Source of the DNA: Candidatus Moraniibacteriota bacterium
Lineage (GTDB): Bacteria > Patescibacteriota > Minisyncoccia > JAHIHE01 > JAGLIN01
Assembly (NCBI GenBank): GCA_030638895.1
Contig: DAOWDS010000029.1
Span: 1 to 40,357 of the forward strand
Direction of reading: 5' to 3'
DNA length: 40,357 bases
Positions 1-8,486 of the stretch are shown here, in pieces. The notes under the pieces are model-generated. The model was not told the DNA's origin, searched no databases, and worked only from the letters and a program-made list of their open reading frames with translations. Every line of letters starts with the position of its first letter. Position 1 is the stretch's first letter. Position numbers and translations under genes: made by a program.

Positions 1-189
1 AAAGAAAATATAATAAAAGAAAAAATAAACAAAAAAGTTAGATATAAGGCAGTTAGAAAAATTAGGTTTGAGATATAAATTAAATATAAAACCTATTTTT
101 TATGTGAATGAAGTTAACTATTATTTTTTCAAACGTGTAAATCTTAAAATATAATAAAAGCTTAGTGTAAATTAATTTAGAAATCTATT

Positions 190-2919
190 ATGAAAAAAAA
201 TAAATTTATTATATTTTTATTAACCCCCATTTTGATTGTTGGGATTTTTTTAATTTATGGCAGTTTTATTTTAGCAAGCGAAGTTGATTATATTGTGATT
301 TCAAAAATTCAAATCGGCGGGAAGACGGTTTATGATGAGTTTATAGAGTTATATAATCCGACAGATCAAGAAATAAATCTTGAAAACTGGGATTTAAAAA
401 GAAAAACAAAAAGCGGGAGTGAAAACAATATGCTAAATAATATTGAAGGCATAATTCCAGCTTATGGATATTTTTTAATTGTTCCAAGAGCTAATTGCGG
501 CAGCAATAATAGTGAAAATTGTTATAACGGATTCATTATTGCTGATGATAAATATACAACAAATAGTTTTTTAGCAAAAAATAATACTATTTTATTATAT
601 GATGATAATAAAAATTTAGTTGATAAAGTTGGATGGGGCGAGGCAGGTGATTTTGAGGGTAAAGTTATTAACATAAATCCGGAAAACAATCAGAGCCTGG
701 AAAGAATAAATATTAATGGCATTGTTCAAGACCTAGATAATAATAAAAATGATTTTATTTTGCGAGATAATTTAGGGCCGCAGAATTCGAGCGTTGTTAA
801 TAATCAGGAGAATATTGGACAAAATAATAAAGATCAAGAAGTAAAAGATTTCGAATCCTTTGAACATTCGGAATCTAGTTTTGATCAAGATGCTAAAAAT
901 AATAATGATAGCGAGAAAGAAGAATCTACTCAGGAGAGTGGACCTAATGATGAAGATGATAATTTAGACAAAGAGAGTAAAAATGATGCGGATAACGATA
1001 ACAGCGGTGATAATAGTCAAAATGATTATACACAAGATAGTCCCATAGCCTTTCAGGACTATAAAGCCAGCAGCTTAAATAATTCCATGCAGGAGAATGG
1101 AGTTAGTAAAAAAACACACCCCAATTCCTCTCAAGGGGGGAATAAAATAATAATCATGGAATTTTTGCCAAATCCGGAAGATAGCGATAGGGACAATGAA
1201 TTTATTGAGATATATAATGATAGCGATGTAGAAGCTGATTTGAGTGGATGGATTTTGGAAGATAAAATTGGAAAAATAAAAAAGTTTGTCATTCCATTTA
1301 GGACTGAAATAAGCGCTGGAAAATACAAAGTATTTTATAGCGATGAAACAAAAATAATTTTAAATAATTCAGGAGATGGTGTTGTTTTGAGAGACGATAA
1401 AAATAATATTATAGACGAAACTTCAATAAGCGGTTCTGTACAGGAGGAACAGTCATATATCTTAGATAAAAATGGGAACTGGGTTTTAACTTTAAGACCA
1501 ACACCAGGGAGAGAAAATATAATTAAAGCGGAAGAAAAAATTATTTTTGAAAAGGTAAAAGAATTTAGCCTGGAAACTGAAGTTAATGAAGAAAAAGAGT
1601 CCGACTCCAAAGCTTCGGAGTTGGACTTCTTTTCTGCTGATCGCGGCGAACAAGACAGTTCTACACAGGAAAATAAAACCAACACGGGCTATAATTATTC
1701 TGACAGAATAGTTATTTCAGAAATTTATCCCAATCCTTTTGGCAGAGATAATAGAGAGGGCAATTATGAATGGATAGAATTATATAATAATTCCGATGAA
1801 AATGTAAACTTGAGAGGCTGGCAGATAGATGATATTTTAGAAAAAGGAAGCAGTGGATATATAATAAAGGAAGACAAAATAATTAAAGCAAGAAATTTTG
1901 CGGTTTTTGAAAATATTCAAACAAAAATAATACTTAACAATCCTGGCGATGAAGTTAATATTTTTTGGCCTGACGGAAAAATTATTGACAACATAAAATA
2001 TAAAAATGCAAGCGAAGGATTTTCATATAACAGGACTACTAATTCTTGGGCATGGAGCAAAGAAATTACTCCAGAAAAAAATAATAAAATTAGAATAATT
2101 AAAATAGAGAAGAAGTTAGATAAAAATGACTTAGAAAGAAGTTCTATTTTGGATGTTGAAAATATAAAAGAGGAGCCGAGTAAAATTGAAGACATAAAAA
2201 TTGATTATTTAGAAGCCAATATAAAAGACATTAAACACTTTTTAAGGAATTCAAGGATAAAAGTTTCTGGAGTTATTTCTACTCCGCCGGGAATATTTGC
2301 TGATAATATTTTTTATTTATCTGGAAGCGGAATTCAAGTTTATAGTTATAAAATAAAAGTTCCGGAAATTGAATTAGGAGATAAAATTGAAATAATTGGC
2401 AAAGTTTCAGAAGTTGGGGGAGAAAAAAGAATATTAATAGATAATTTAAAAAATATAAAAATTTTAAGCCGTAATCATTTAATTGAAGCTCAATTAGTTT
2501 TAACTGGAAACATAAATGAATCCGTAGAGGGATATCTAGTTGTTGTTGAAGGAAAAGTTTCACAAATAAAAAAAGACGTATTTTATCTTAACGATGGAAG
2601 CGGTGAAGTAAAAATTTATATTAAGCCTCAAACACAAATTGAAAAATTGGAAATAAAAAAAGATGATTGGATGACAATTACGGGACAGGTAAGCCAGACA
2701 TCTCTTGGTTATAGAATTTTGCCGAGATTTCAGGGAGATGTGAAATTGAGTAAGGTCTCAGGAATTTCAACCGCGCAAGCTTTTTTGGAAACTAAAGAAA
2801 TTAAAGAAAAAAACGAAAATACTAAAAACAAAAATTTATTGCGGAATATATTATTTTTTATGATAATAACAATAGTTTTGATTGATTGGATAAAAATGAA
2901 AATTAAAAACCATAAGTAG
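190..2919 (+). CDS. Secreted/surface lamin-tail-domain (LTD) protein: N-terminal signal/TM, three LTD-like repeats, two OB-fold-like segments, C-terminal TM
   Basis: ORF 909 aa. N-terminal hydrophobic segment (FIIFLLTPILIVGIFLIYGSFILA). LTD-like repeats 'VISKIQIGG..DEFIELYNPTDQEINLENWDL', 'IIIMEFLPNPEDSDRDNEFIEIYNDSDVEADLSGWIL', 'VISEIYPNPFGRDN..YEWIELYNNSDENVNLRGWQI'. OB-like 'IKVSGVISTPPGIFADNIFYL' and 'VEGKVSQIKKDVFYLNDGSGEVKIYI'. C-terminal hydrophobic stretch. Confidence 0.85.
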   Translation: MKKNKFIIFLLTPILIVGIFLIYGSFILASEVDYIVISKIQIGGKTVYDEFIELYNPTDQEINLENWDLKRKTKSGSENNMLNNIEGIIPAYGYFLIVPRANCGSNNSENCYNGFIIADDKYTTNSFLAKNNTILLYDDNKNLVDKVGWGEAGDFEGKVININPENNQSLERININGIVQDLDNNKNDFILRDNLGPQNSSVVNNQENIGQNNKDQEVKDFESFEHSESSFDQDAKNNNDSEKEESTQESGPNDEDDNLDKESKNDADNDNSGDNSQNDYTQDSPIAFQDYKASSLNNSMQENGVSKKTHPNSSQGGNKIIIMEFLPNPEDSDRDNEFIEIYNDSDVEADLSGWILEDKIGKIKKFVIPFRTEISAGKYKVFYSDETKIILNNSGDGVVLRDDKNNIIDETSISGSVQEEQSYILDKNGNWVLTLRPTPGRENIIKAEEKIIFEKVKEFSLETEVNEEKESDSKASELDFFSADRGEQDSSTQENKTNTGYNYSDRIVISEIYPNPFGRDNREGNYEWIELYNNSDENVNLRGWQIDDILEKGSSGYIIKEDKIIKARNFAVFENIQTKIILNNPGDEVNIFWPDGKIIDNIKYKNASEGFSYNRTTNSWAWSKEITPEKNNKIRIIKIEKKLDKNDLERSSILDVENIKEEPSKIEDIKIDYLEANIKDIKHFLRNSRIKVSGVISTPPGIFADNIFYLSGSGIQVYSYKIKVPEIELGDKIEIIGKVSEVGGEKRILIDNLKNIKILSRNHLIEAQLVLTGNINESVEGYLVVVEGKVSQIKKDVFYLNDGSGEVKIYIKPQTQIEKLEIKKDDWMTITGQVSQTSLGYRILPRFQGDVKLSKVSGISTAQAFLETKEIKEKNENTKNKNLLRNILFFMIITIVLIDWIKMKIKNHK

Positions 2920-2987
2920 GTTTTATTTATTTGCATATTTTGCTAAATTTTATAATAATGAATATATTATAATTATTAAAAAAACAT

Positions 2988-3287
2988 ATGAAAAAGCTAT
3001 ATAATGCAAGCGGACATATTAAAATTAATTTAATTGAAAGAGTTCTTAAAGAGGCCAAGAGAAAGGGGAATCTTCCTAATGTTCCTTCTTTAAAAATAAA
3101 ATATTTTATAGAAAGTCTTGAAGAAGAAATAAAGAAGTTTAAATCAAGGGTTGGAACGCAAATAAATAGGCGTGAAATGGAATTTTTATTTAAACAAATG
3201 ATGCGCAAGGACTATGATAAAATTACAGATAGGGAGCTTAAAATTATTGAGGAAATTCTTTTAGATAAAGATTTTAGAATTGGATAA
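2988..3287 (+). CDS. Hypothetical small protein
   Basis: ORF 99 aa on the dominant strand in a coding-dense context; no recognised domain. Confidence 0.6.
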   Translation: MKKLYNASGHIKINLIERVLKEAKRKGNLPNVPSLKIKYFIESLEEEIKKFKSRVGTQINRREMEFLFKQMMRKDYDKITDRELKIIEEILLDKDFRIG

Positions 3288-3339
3288 AATAAATTGTCAT
3301 AAATTACGCCACTTTTAAGAACTAATAATTTGTTTTAAG

Positions 3340-3828
3340 ATGACTAAGTTAAAAATAAAGCATCTTTTCTTAGCTATGGGGTTGATAATAATTTTTTTTA
3401 TTTCTATTTTTTTGTCTAAAAACGAGATATATATAAATGATTTAAACAAATTAAAAACAAAAAACACATCCCAAGTATGTATTTCAAAAAATTGTTTTTT
3501 TGTGGAAATTGCAGATACTGCTCAAAAAAGAGAAAATGGATTAATGAATAGAAAAAATGTGCCAAATAATAGCGGCATGTTTTTTATTTTTAAAAAAGAA
3601 GGAAATTATACTTTTTGGATGCGAAACACTTTAATCTCGCTTGATATAATTTGGATTGATAAAAATAATAAAATAATATATATAGAAAAAAATGCTCAGC
3701 CATGCACGACTGAACAATGTAAAACCTTTGGACCAGATCAAAAAGCAAAATATATTTTGGAAATAAACGGAGGACTGGCAGGGGAAATGGGGTTTAAGGC
3801 TGGAGACATAGTGGTATGGCAGAAATGA
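3340..3828 (+). CDS. DUF192 family protein with N-terminal TM anchor
   Basis: 'VEIADTAQKRENGLMNRKNVPNNSGMFFIFKKEGNYTFWMRNTLISLDIIWID' and 'YILEINGGLAGEMGFKAGDIV' match the DUF192 pattern. Confidence 0.9.
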   Translation: MTKLKIKHLFLAMGLIIIFFISIFLSKNEIYINDLNKLKTKNTSQVCISKNCFFVEIADTAQKRENGLMNRKNVPNNSGMFFIFKKEGNYTFWMRNTLISLDIIWIDKNNKIIYIEKNAQPCTTEQCKTFGPDQKAKYILEINGGLAGEMGFKAGDIVVWQK

Positions 3829-3973
3829 GTTTAAAACCTATTTCTATCACGTATAAAAATATTTTCACGGTATATATTATTTAATTCAAATATAGGCGCG
3901 TTTAAAACGAGGGCGTATGTGAAACGTTCTTATAGGGAAGATATTATAGGAATCTCTGAAAAACGAAGTTTTT

Positions 3974-3997
3974 GTCATTCCCTTACAGAAGGGAATC
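3974..3997 (+). repeat. GTCATTC...GAATC-type palindromic repeat (copy 1)
   Basis: GTCATTCCCTTACAGAAGGGAATC; perfect stem ATTCCCTT/AAGGGAAT. Confidence 0.7.
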
Positions 3998-4185
3998 TAG
4001 AATTTAAGGCAAAAAATAAATTATAAAATTGAAATTTATTAGTTTATCAGAATTTCCTGTATGTCTTTATATATATTCAGCCACAATAATTTTTTATTGA
4101 CCAGTTTATTTTAACTGGTATAATTTATAAAAGTGATAATTAATTTAAGTATTTTACTATGAAAAGTGAAAACTGACTTAAACCA

Positions 4186-4500
4186 GTGAAACCAATAGAG
4201 CCGACTGTTAATGAAGTGCCAGAAAAAATAAAAGCATTTGGTGATATGTCAGAAGAAGAACTACAAGTAACAATAAAAATTCTTGAAAAAAACGAAATGA
4301 AAAATAGAGATGCTATACAAAAAATACGAAAGAATATAAAAAAAGCTTCAAGCTTTAGTGGAGAGAACGCGTTTCGGAATAAGTTGCAGAATAATTTTAA
4401 TGGAATTGCTTGCAATGGTGACTGTAAATCAATGGATTTTAAAACCTACTTACGCTGTGATAAGGTTAGAGATATTGGTGGAAAATATAATCCCAAATAG
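4186..4500 (+). CDS. Hypothetical protein (GTG start; in-frame ATG further upstream separated by a TGA)
   Basis: ORF 104 aa; Lys/Glu-rich coiled segment then Cys-containing C-terminus; no recognised domain. Confidence 0.45.
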   Translation: MKPIEPTVNEVPEKIKAFGDMSEEELQVTIKILEKNEMKNRDAIQKIRKNIKKASSFSGENAFRNKLQNNFNGIACNGDCKSMDFKTYLRCDKVRDIGGKYNPK

Positions 4501-4628
4501 TATTTATAATTTGAAGTCATAGAAATTTCAATATTTTTTTAAAAATTAAGAGACACCGTTTTAAACAAGGACAGCTCTTTGGGAAATATATAGCAAAAGT
4601 ACTTTTTTATTGGAAATATTACAATTTT

Positions 4629-5396
4629 ATGTCTGGACATAATAAGTGGTCAAAAATTAAAAGGCAAAAAGGAGTTGCTGATGTGAAGAAAGGGAAGATT
4701 TTTTCACAGCTCTCAAAACAAATTGCACTTGAGGCAAAAAATAGCGGAGATCCTGCAATGAACCCGGCATTAAAGCTTACAATTGAAAAAGCAAAGCAAT
4801 CCAATATGCCTGCTGATAATATTATAAAAGCAATTAAAAAAGGAACTGGGGAAATTGAAGGAGGAACGATTGAAGAGGTTTTATATGAGGCCTATGGTCC
4901 AGAGGGAACTGCTCTTATAATTGAAGGAACTACAGATAATACAAACAGAACAGTAGCGGAAATAAAACACATTCTTTCCAAAAATAACGGGCGGCTTGGA
5001 GAAGCTGGAAGCGTAAAATGGATGTTTAATAGATTTGGATATATTGAGATTGATAAAAAAAGTTTGCAAATCAGCGAAGAAGAAACAGAAATGATGATTA
5101 TTGATTCTGGTGCAGAAGATTTTAGTGTTCCAACCCCCCAACCCCCCTTATCAGGGGAAACTATAGAAGGTCAAGTTATTGTAGTTTATACAAAGCCAGA
5201 AGATTTATATAAAGTAAAAGAGAATCTAGAAAAAAATAATTTGATAATTGGTGATGTTGGTTTTGAATGGAAGGCAAAAAATACAATCAAAATTAAAGAT
5301 GAAAAAATTCATAATAGAATTGAAAAACTTTTTGAAGCTCTTGATGAACAAGAAGACGTGAATGATGTTAGTTCAAGTTTAGAGGAATGGGACTGA
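4629..5396 (+). CDS. yebC: YebC/PmpR family transcriptional/translational regulator
   Basis: 'MSGHNKWSKIKRQKGVADVKKGKIFSQLSKQIALEAKNSGDPAMNPALKLTIEKAKQSNMPADNIIKAIKKGTG' is a canonical YebC N-terminus. Confidence 0.97.
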   Translation: MSGHNKWSKIKRQKGVADVKKGKIFSQLSKQIALEAKNSGDPAMNPALKLTIEKAKQSNMPADNIIKAIKKGTGEIEGGTIEEVLYEAYGPEGTALIIEGTTDNTNRTVAEIKHILSKNNGRLGEAGSVKWMFNRFGYIEIDKKSLQISEEETEMMIIDSGAEDFSVPTPQPPLSGETIEGQVIVVYTKPEDLYKVKENLEKNNLIIGDVGFEWKAKNTIKIKDEKIHNRIEKLFEALDEQEDVNDVSSSLEEWD

Positions 5397-5627
5397 ATCT
5401 TAAATTAAATTTTTTAATTTTAATCAAATTAAATCTTAGTGAAAAAATAACATATAAAAAACAAGAGATAAGAAACAAAGACACAAACAAATTCAAAATC
5501 ACAATAATCAATCCGTTTGAAATTTGTGATTTGATTATTAGAATTTTTTGATTATTGTATCTTGCATCCTTATAATTTAATTTATGATATTTTTTTGATT
5601 CACTGTTCTAAATTTTAAATTTATTTT

Positions 5628-6122
5628 ATGATTATTCTCGGTATTGACCCCGGAACTGCAATTACTGGTTTTGGTGTGATTGAGAGTCAAAATAATAAAT
5701 TAAAAGTTATAGACGCTGGCTGTATCAAAACTGATAAAAATTTAGATATGTCCGAAAGGCTTGATTTGATTGCGAAAAAATTAAAAAATATTATAAAGAA
5801 ATATAAACCCCAAATAATGGCTGTTGAAGAATTATTCTATTTTAAGAATAAGAAAACTGTAATAACAGTTGCGCAAGCCCGAGGGGTTATTTTATTTATG
5901 GGTAAAAATCAAGGAATAGAGATCTGTGAATATACTCCTTTACAGGTTAAACAGGCAGTGGTAGGATATGGTCGTGCTGAGAAAAAACAGGTTCAACAGA
6001 TGGTTAAGTTAATTTTAGGCTTAAAAGAAATTCCTAAACCAGATGACGTAGCAGATGCGCTTGCAGTGGCGGTTTGTTGTGAAAGTAGTTATAAATTTGA
6101 GAAGAAAATTAACAAAAAATAA
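5628..6122 (+). CDS. ruvC: Crossover junction endodeoxyribonuclease RuvC
   Basis: 'MIILGIDPGTAITGFGVIE', 'AVEELFYFKNKKTVITVAQARGV', 'PDDVADALAVAVC'; follows yebC, a common order. Confidence 0.96.
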   Translation: MIILGIDPGTAITGFGVIESQNNKLKVIDAGCIKTDKNLDMSERLDLIAKKLKNIIKKYKPQIMAVEELFYFKNKKTVITVAQARGVILFMGKNQGIEICEYTPLQVKQAVVGYGRAEKKQVQQMVKLILGLKEIPKPDDVADALAVAVCCESSYKFEKKINKK

Positions 6123-6152
6123 AGTATTTAATATTGAGTGTTAGGCACAAAG

Positions 6153-6180
6153 CTTAATACTTAATACTTAATACTTAATA
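6153..6180 (+). repeat. Heptanucleotide tandem repeat (CTTAATA)x4
   Basis: Four exact copies of CTTAATA ending 8 nt before the ATG at 6189. Confidence 0.9.
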
Positions 6181-6188
6181 CTATTTTT

Positions 6189-6836
6189 ATGTCAGAAATA
6201 ATTAATTTAATATTAAGCCAAGGAGTTGATGTTGATACTGTTTATCTAATCCTTACTCTGCCGTTTATCGCGACTCTTATTGCCGCCTTTAGACAATTGA
6301 TTGGGATTAAATCATTTGGTATTTATACTCCGCTTGTTTTAACGTTTGCTTTTTGGGCGGTTGGATTAAAATATGGATTAACTATATTTATAATAATCTT
6401 TTTAACTGGTACTGTAGTTAGATATGTTCTTAAAAATTTCCGTCTTTTATATATGCCTAGAATGGCGCTTGTTTTAACGGTAATTAGTTTGGCAATTCTG
6501 GTTTTACTTACAGTTGGTGGATATCTTCAAAAAACCGGATTGGCTTCAGTGTCCATTTTGCCGATTCTTATCTTAATAACTCTTATAGAAAAGTTTATTT
6601 CAACCCAAGTTGAGAAGGGATTTAGAACGGCGGCATTTCTTTCAGTTGAAACACTTGCTATTTCCATAGCAGGCTACTATTTTATAATCTGGGATGTTTT
6701 TAGGGGTTTAGTTTTAAATCATCCGGAGTATATTTTGTTGTTGTTTGCGGTTAATGTATTTTTAGGTAAATGGACGGGGGTTAGATTAAGCGAATATTTA
6801 AGATTTAGAGAAGTTATAAAAAATATTGATAGATAA
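6189..6836 (+). CDS. Polytopic membrane protein, 7TM domain of the 'inactive transglutaminase fused to 7TM' type (stand-alone)
   Basis: Multiple hydrophobic helices; 'PFIATLIAAFRQLIGIKSFGIYTPLVLTFAF' and 'RFREVIKNIDR' resemble the 7TM half of these proteins; sits directly upstream of the alpha-L-glutamate ligase-like gene as in known loci. Confidence 0.75.
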   Translation: MSEIINLILSQGVDVDTVYLILTLPFIATLIAAFRQLIGIKSFGIYTPLVLTFAFWAVGLKYGLTIFIIIFLTGTVVRYVLKNFRLLYMPRMALVLTVISLAILVLLTVGGYLQKTGLASVSILPILILITLIEKFISTQVEKGFRTAAFLSVETLAISIAGYYFIIWDVFRGLVLNHPEYILLLFAVNVFLGKWTGVRLSEYLRFREVIKNIDR

Positions 6837-6842
6837 AAACAA

Positions 6843-6953
6843 ATTGTTAAATTGCCAAACTGTTAAATTGTTACGCGCGGCATAGCAATTTGTATGGTGT
6901 AATTATGAATATGCGTTATACATAATAATTTAGCAATGTAGTAATTTAACAAT
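6843..6953. repeat. Paired inverted octamer arrays (consensus ATTGYYAA, 4 units each)
   Basis: Forward: ATTGTTAA ATTGCCAA ACTGTTAA ATTGTTAC (6843-6874). Reverse strand: ATTGTTAA ATTACTAC ATTGCTAA ATTATTAT (6953-6922). Confidence 0.75.
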
Positions 6954-6959
6954 AGAACT

Positions 6960-8486
6960 ATGTTTACTTTAATAAAAAATAGCAAAGGTATTCTTGGGAT
7001 GAATGCCAGAAACTTTTCTTATATTAGACCAAACAATTTTCAAGGAGCGATTCGTTTGGCGAATAATAAATTGCGAAGTAAAGAAGTGCTTTTAAAAGCG
7101 GAAGTTCCTATTCCAAAGGTTTATGGTATTATTAAGAATAGACTTGAGCTGGAAATTTTTAAATGGGGCGATTTGCCAAAAACTTTTGTTTTAAAGCCAA
7201 ATCGCGGCAAAGGAGGAGAAGGGATAAAAGTGATTTTTGGACAAAAAAAAGATTTGAGCTGGGTCTCCACACAAGGCAAAACTATCACTATAAAAAATTT
7301 AAAAGACCATATTAGGGACATTTTTGAAGGATTTTATTCTTTTTCCGGAACATCAGACATCGCTTTTTTTGAAGAAAGAATTCAGCTTTTGAAAGTTCTT
7401 AAACCATATTCTTATGAAGGCATTCCTGATGTTAGAGTAATTATTTATAATAAAGTTCCGGTAATGGCGATGCTTCGTCTTCCGACCAGAGAGTCTGGCG
7501 GAAAATCCAATCTGCATTTGGGGGGCGTGGGGCTGGGAGTAGATATTGCTAATGGCGTTACAACAAATGCCATAATGCGCGATCAGCTGATTGAAAAACA
7601 TCCGGACACAAAATTAATTTTAAGCGGAATAAAAATTCCTAATTGGAAAGAAATTTTGGAAATCGCGATTAAATGCCAAGAAGCTTCAGGATTAGGATAT
7701 ATTGGTGTTGATGTTGCAATTGACAGCGGGCGCGGTCCTGTTGTGCTGGAAATAAATGCTCATGCCGGACTTTCAATCCAAATTGCCAATCTTGCGCCGC
7801 TAAAGTACCGTTTGCAAAAAATAAGCGGCTTAAAAGTAAAAAACGAAGCGCGTGGGATTAGAATCGCGCAAGATCTTTTTGGAGGTGAAATTGAAGAAGA
7901 AATTGAAGAAATTTCAGGAAAACAGGTTTTAGGAATTATTGAGGCCATTAAAATTAAACATAAGGTAAAAGAAAATGAAGAAACAAATAAAGACAGAAAA
8001 GATAAATTAAACATAGAAAAACAAGAAGATAAGCCAGAAGAAATGGAATTAAGAGCAAAAATTGATACAGGAGCAGATTTATCTTCAATCGACAAGTCTT
8101 TGGCAAAAAATCTTGGATATGCAGAAATTATAGATGAATTTGATGAAGCGATAAAAAACATTAAAATTGATACCGCTTTAACAAAAGAAATTTTAGATGA
8201 ACAAATTAAAGATAAACTTGAAAAATGGGGAGACGGCATTGATACTGTTATTATTAAATCTAGTCACGGAGCAACTTTTAGGCTTGTTATAAAAATGAAT
8301 ATAACACTTTCTGGCGTGGAAATTATTTCTAAAATGTCCGTCACAGACAGAAGCAATCTCGAATTTCCTATAATTATTGGGAGAAAAAGTTTAGGAAAAT
8401 TTTTAGTTGATCCAAGTAAAAAGTCTAAGGCGATTTTTGGGAAAGAAGTAAACGTGACTAATAATAAAAATAATTTAGAAAAATGA
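6960..8486 (+). CDS. Alpha-L-glutamate ligase-like ATP-grasp protein fused to a C-terminal RimB/retropepsin-like ATP-dependent zinc protease domain
   Basis: N-terminal 'GMNARNFSYIRPNN..NKLRSKEVLLKAEVPIPKVYGII' and 'FVLKPNRGKGGEGIKVI', 'VVLEINAHAGLSIQIAN' (ATP-grasp). C-terminal 'MELRAKIDTGADLSSIDKSLAKNLGY...MSVTDRSNLEFPIIIGRKSLGKFLVDPSK' (DTGA motif and zinc-protease-like C-terminus). Confidence 0.9.
   Translation: MFTLIKNSKGILGMNARNFSYIRPNNFQGAIRLANNKLRSKEVLLKAEVPIPKVYGIIKNRLELEIFKWGDLPKTFVLKPNRGKGGEGIKVIFGQKKDLSWVSTQGKTITIKNLKDHIRDIFEGFYSFSGTSDIAFFEERIQLLKVLKPYSYEGIPDVRVIIYNKVPVMAMLRLPTRESGGKSNLHLGGVGLGVDIANGVTTNAIMRDQLIEKHPDTKLILSGIKIPNWKEILEIAIKCQEASGLGYIGVDVAIDSGRGPVVLEINAHAGLSIQIANLAPLKYRLQKISGLKVKNEARGIRIAQDLFGGEIEEEIEEISGKQVLGIIEAIKIKHKVKENEETNKDRKDKLNIEKQEDKPEEMELRAKIDTGADLSSIDKSLAKNLGYAEIIDEFDEAIKNIKIDTALTKEILDEQIKDKLEKWGDGIDTVIIKSSHGATFRLVIKMNITLSGVEIISKMSVTDRSNLEFPIIIGRKSLGKFLVDPSKKSKAIFGKEVNVTNNKNNLEK

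Noticed and set aside
1335-1685. Antisense ORF of 116 aa
   Set aside because: Lies fully opposite the LTD protein gene; Ser/Phe-rich composition typical of the reverse strand of an AT-rich gene; no recognisable motif.
4159-5396. Possible alternative genetic code (TGA as sense)
   Set aside because: Conserved genes end at TGA in expected places (yebC ...SSLEEWD*) and ATGA start-stop overlaps occur (8483-8486, 17905-17908); code 11 fits.
5440-5580. AT-rich inverted segments (AAATCACA/TGTGATTT, AATAATCAA/TTGATTATT) upstream of ruvC
   Set aside because: Possible weak hairpins, but such matches are common at this AT content and I could not separate them from background.
6841-6956. CRISPR-like array
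   Set aside because: Units are 8 nt without spacers and no cas genes are visible; it is a tandem octamer array, not CRISPR. No other regularly spaced repeat array seen.
7760-8239. Antisense ORF of 159 aa
   Set aside because: Opposite the well-supported ATP-grasp/RimB gene; low-complexity Ser/Phe/Ile-rich translation.
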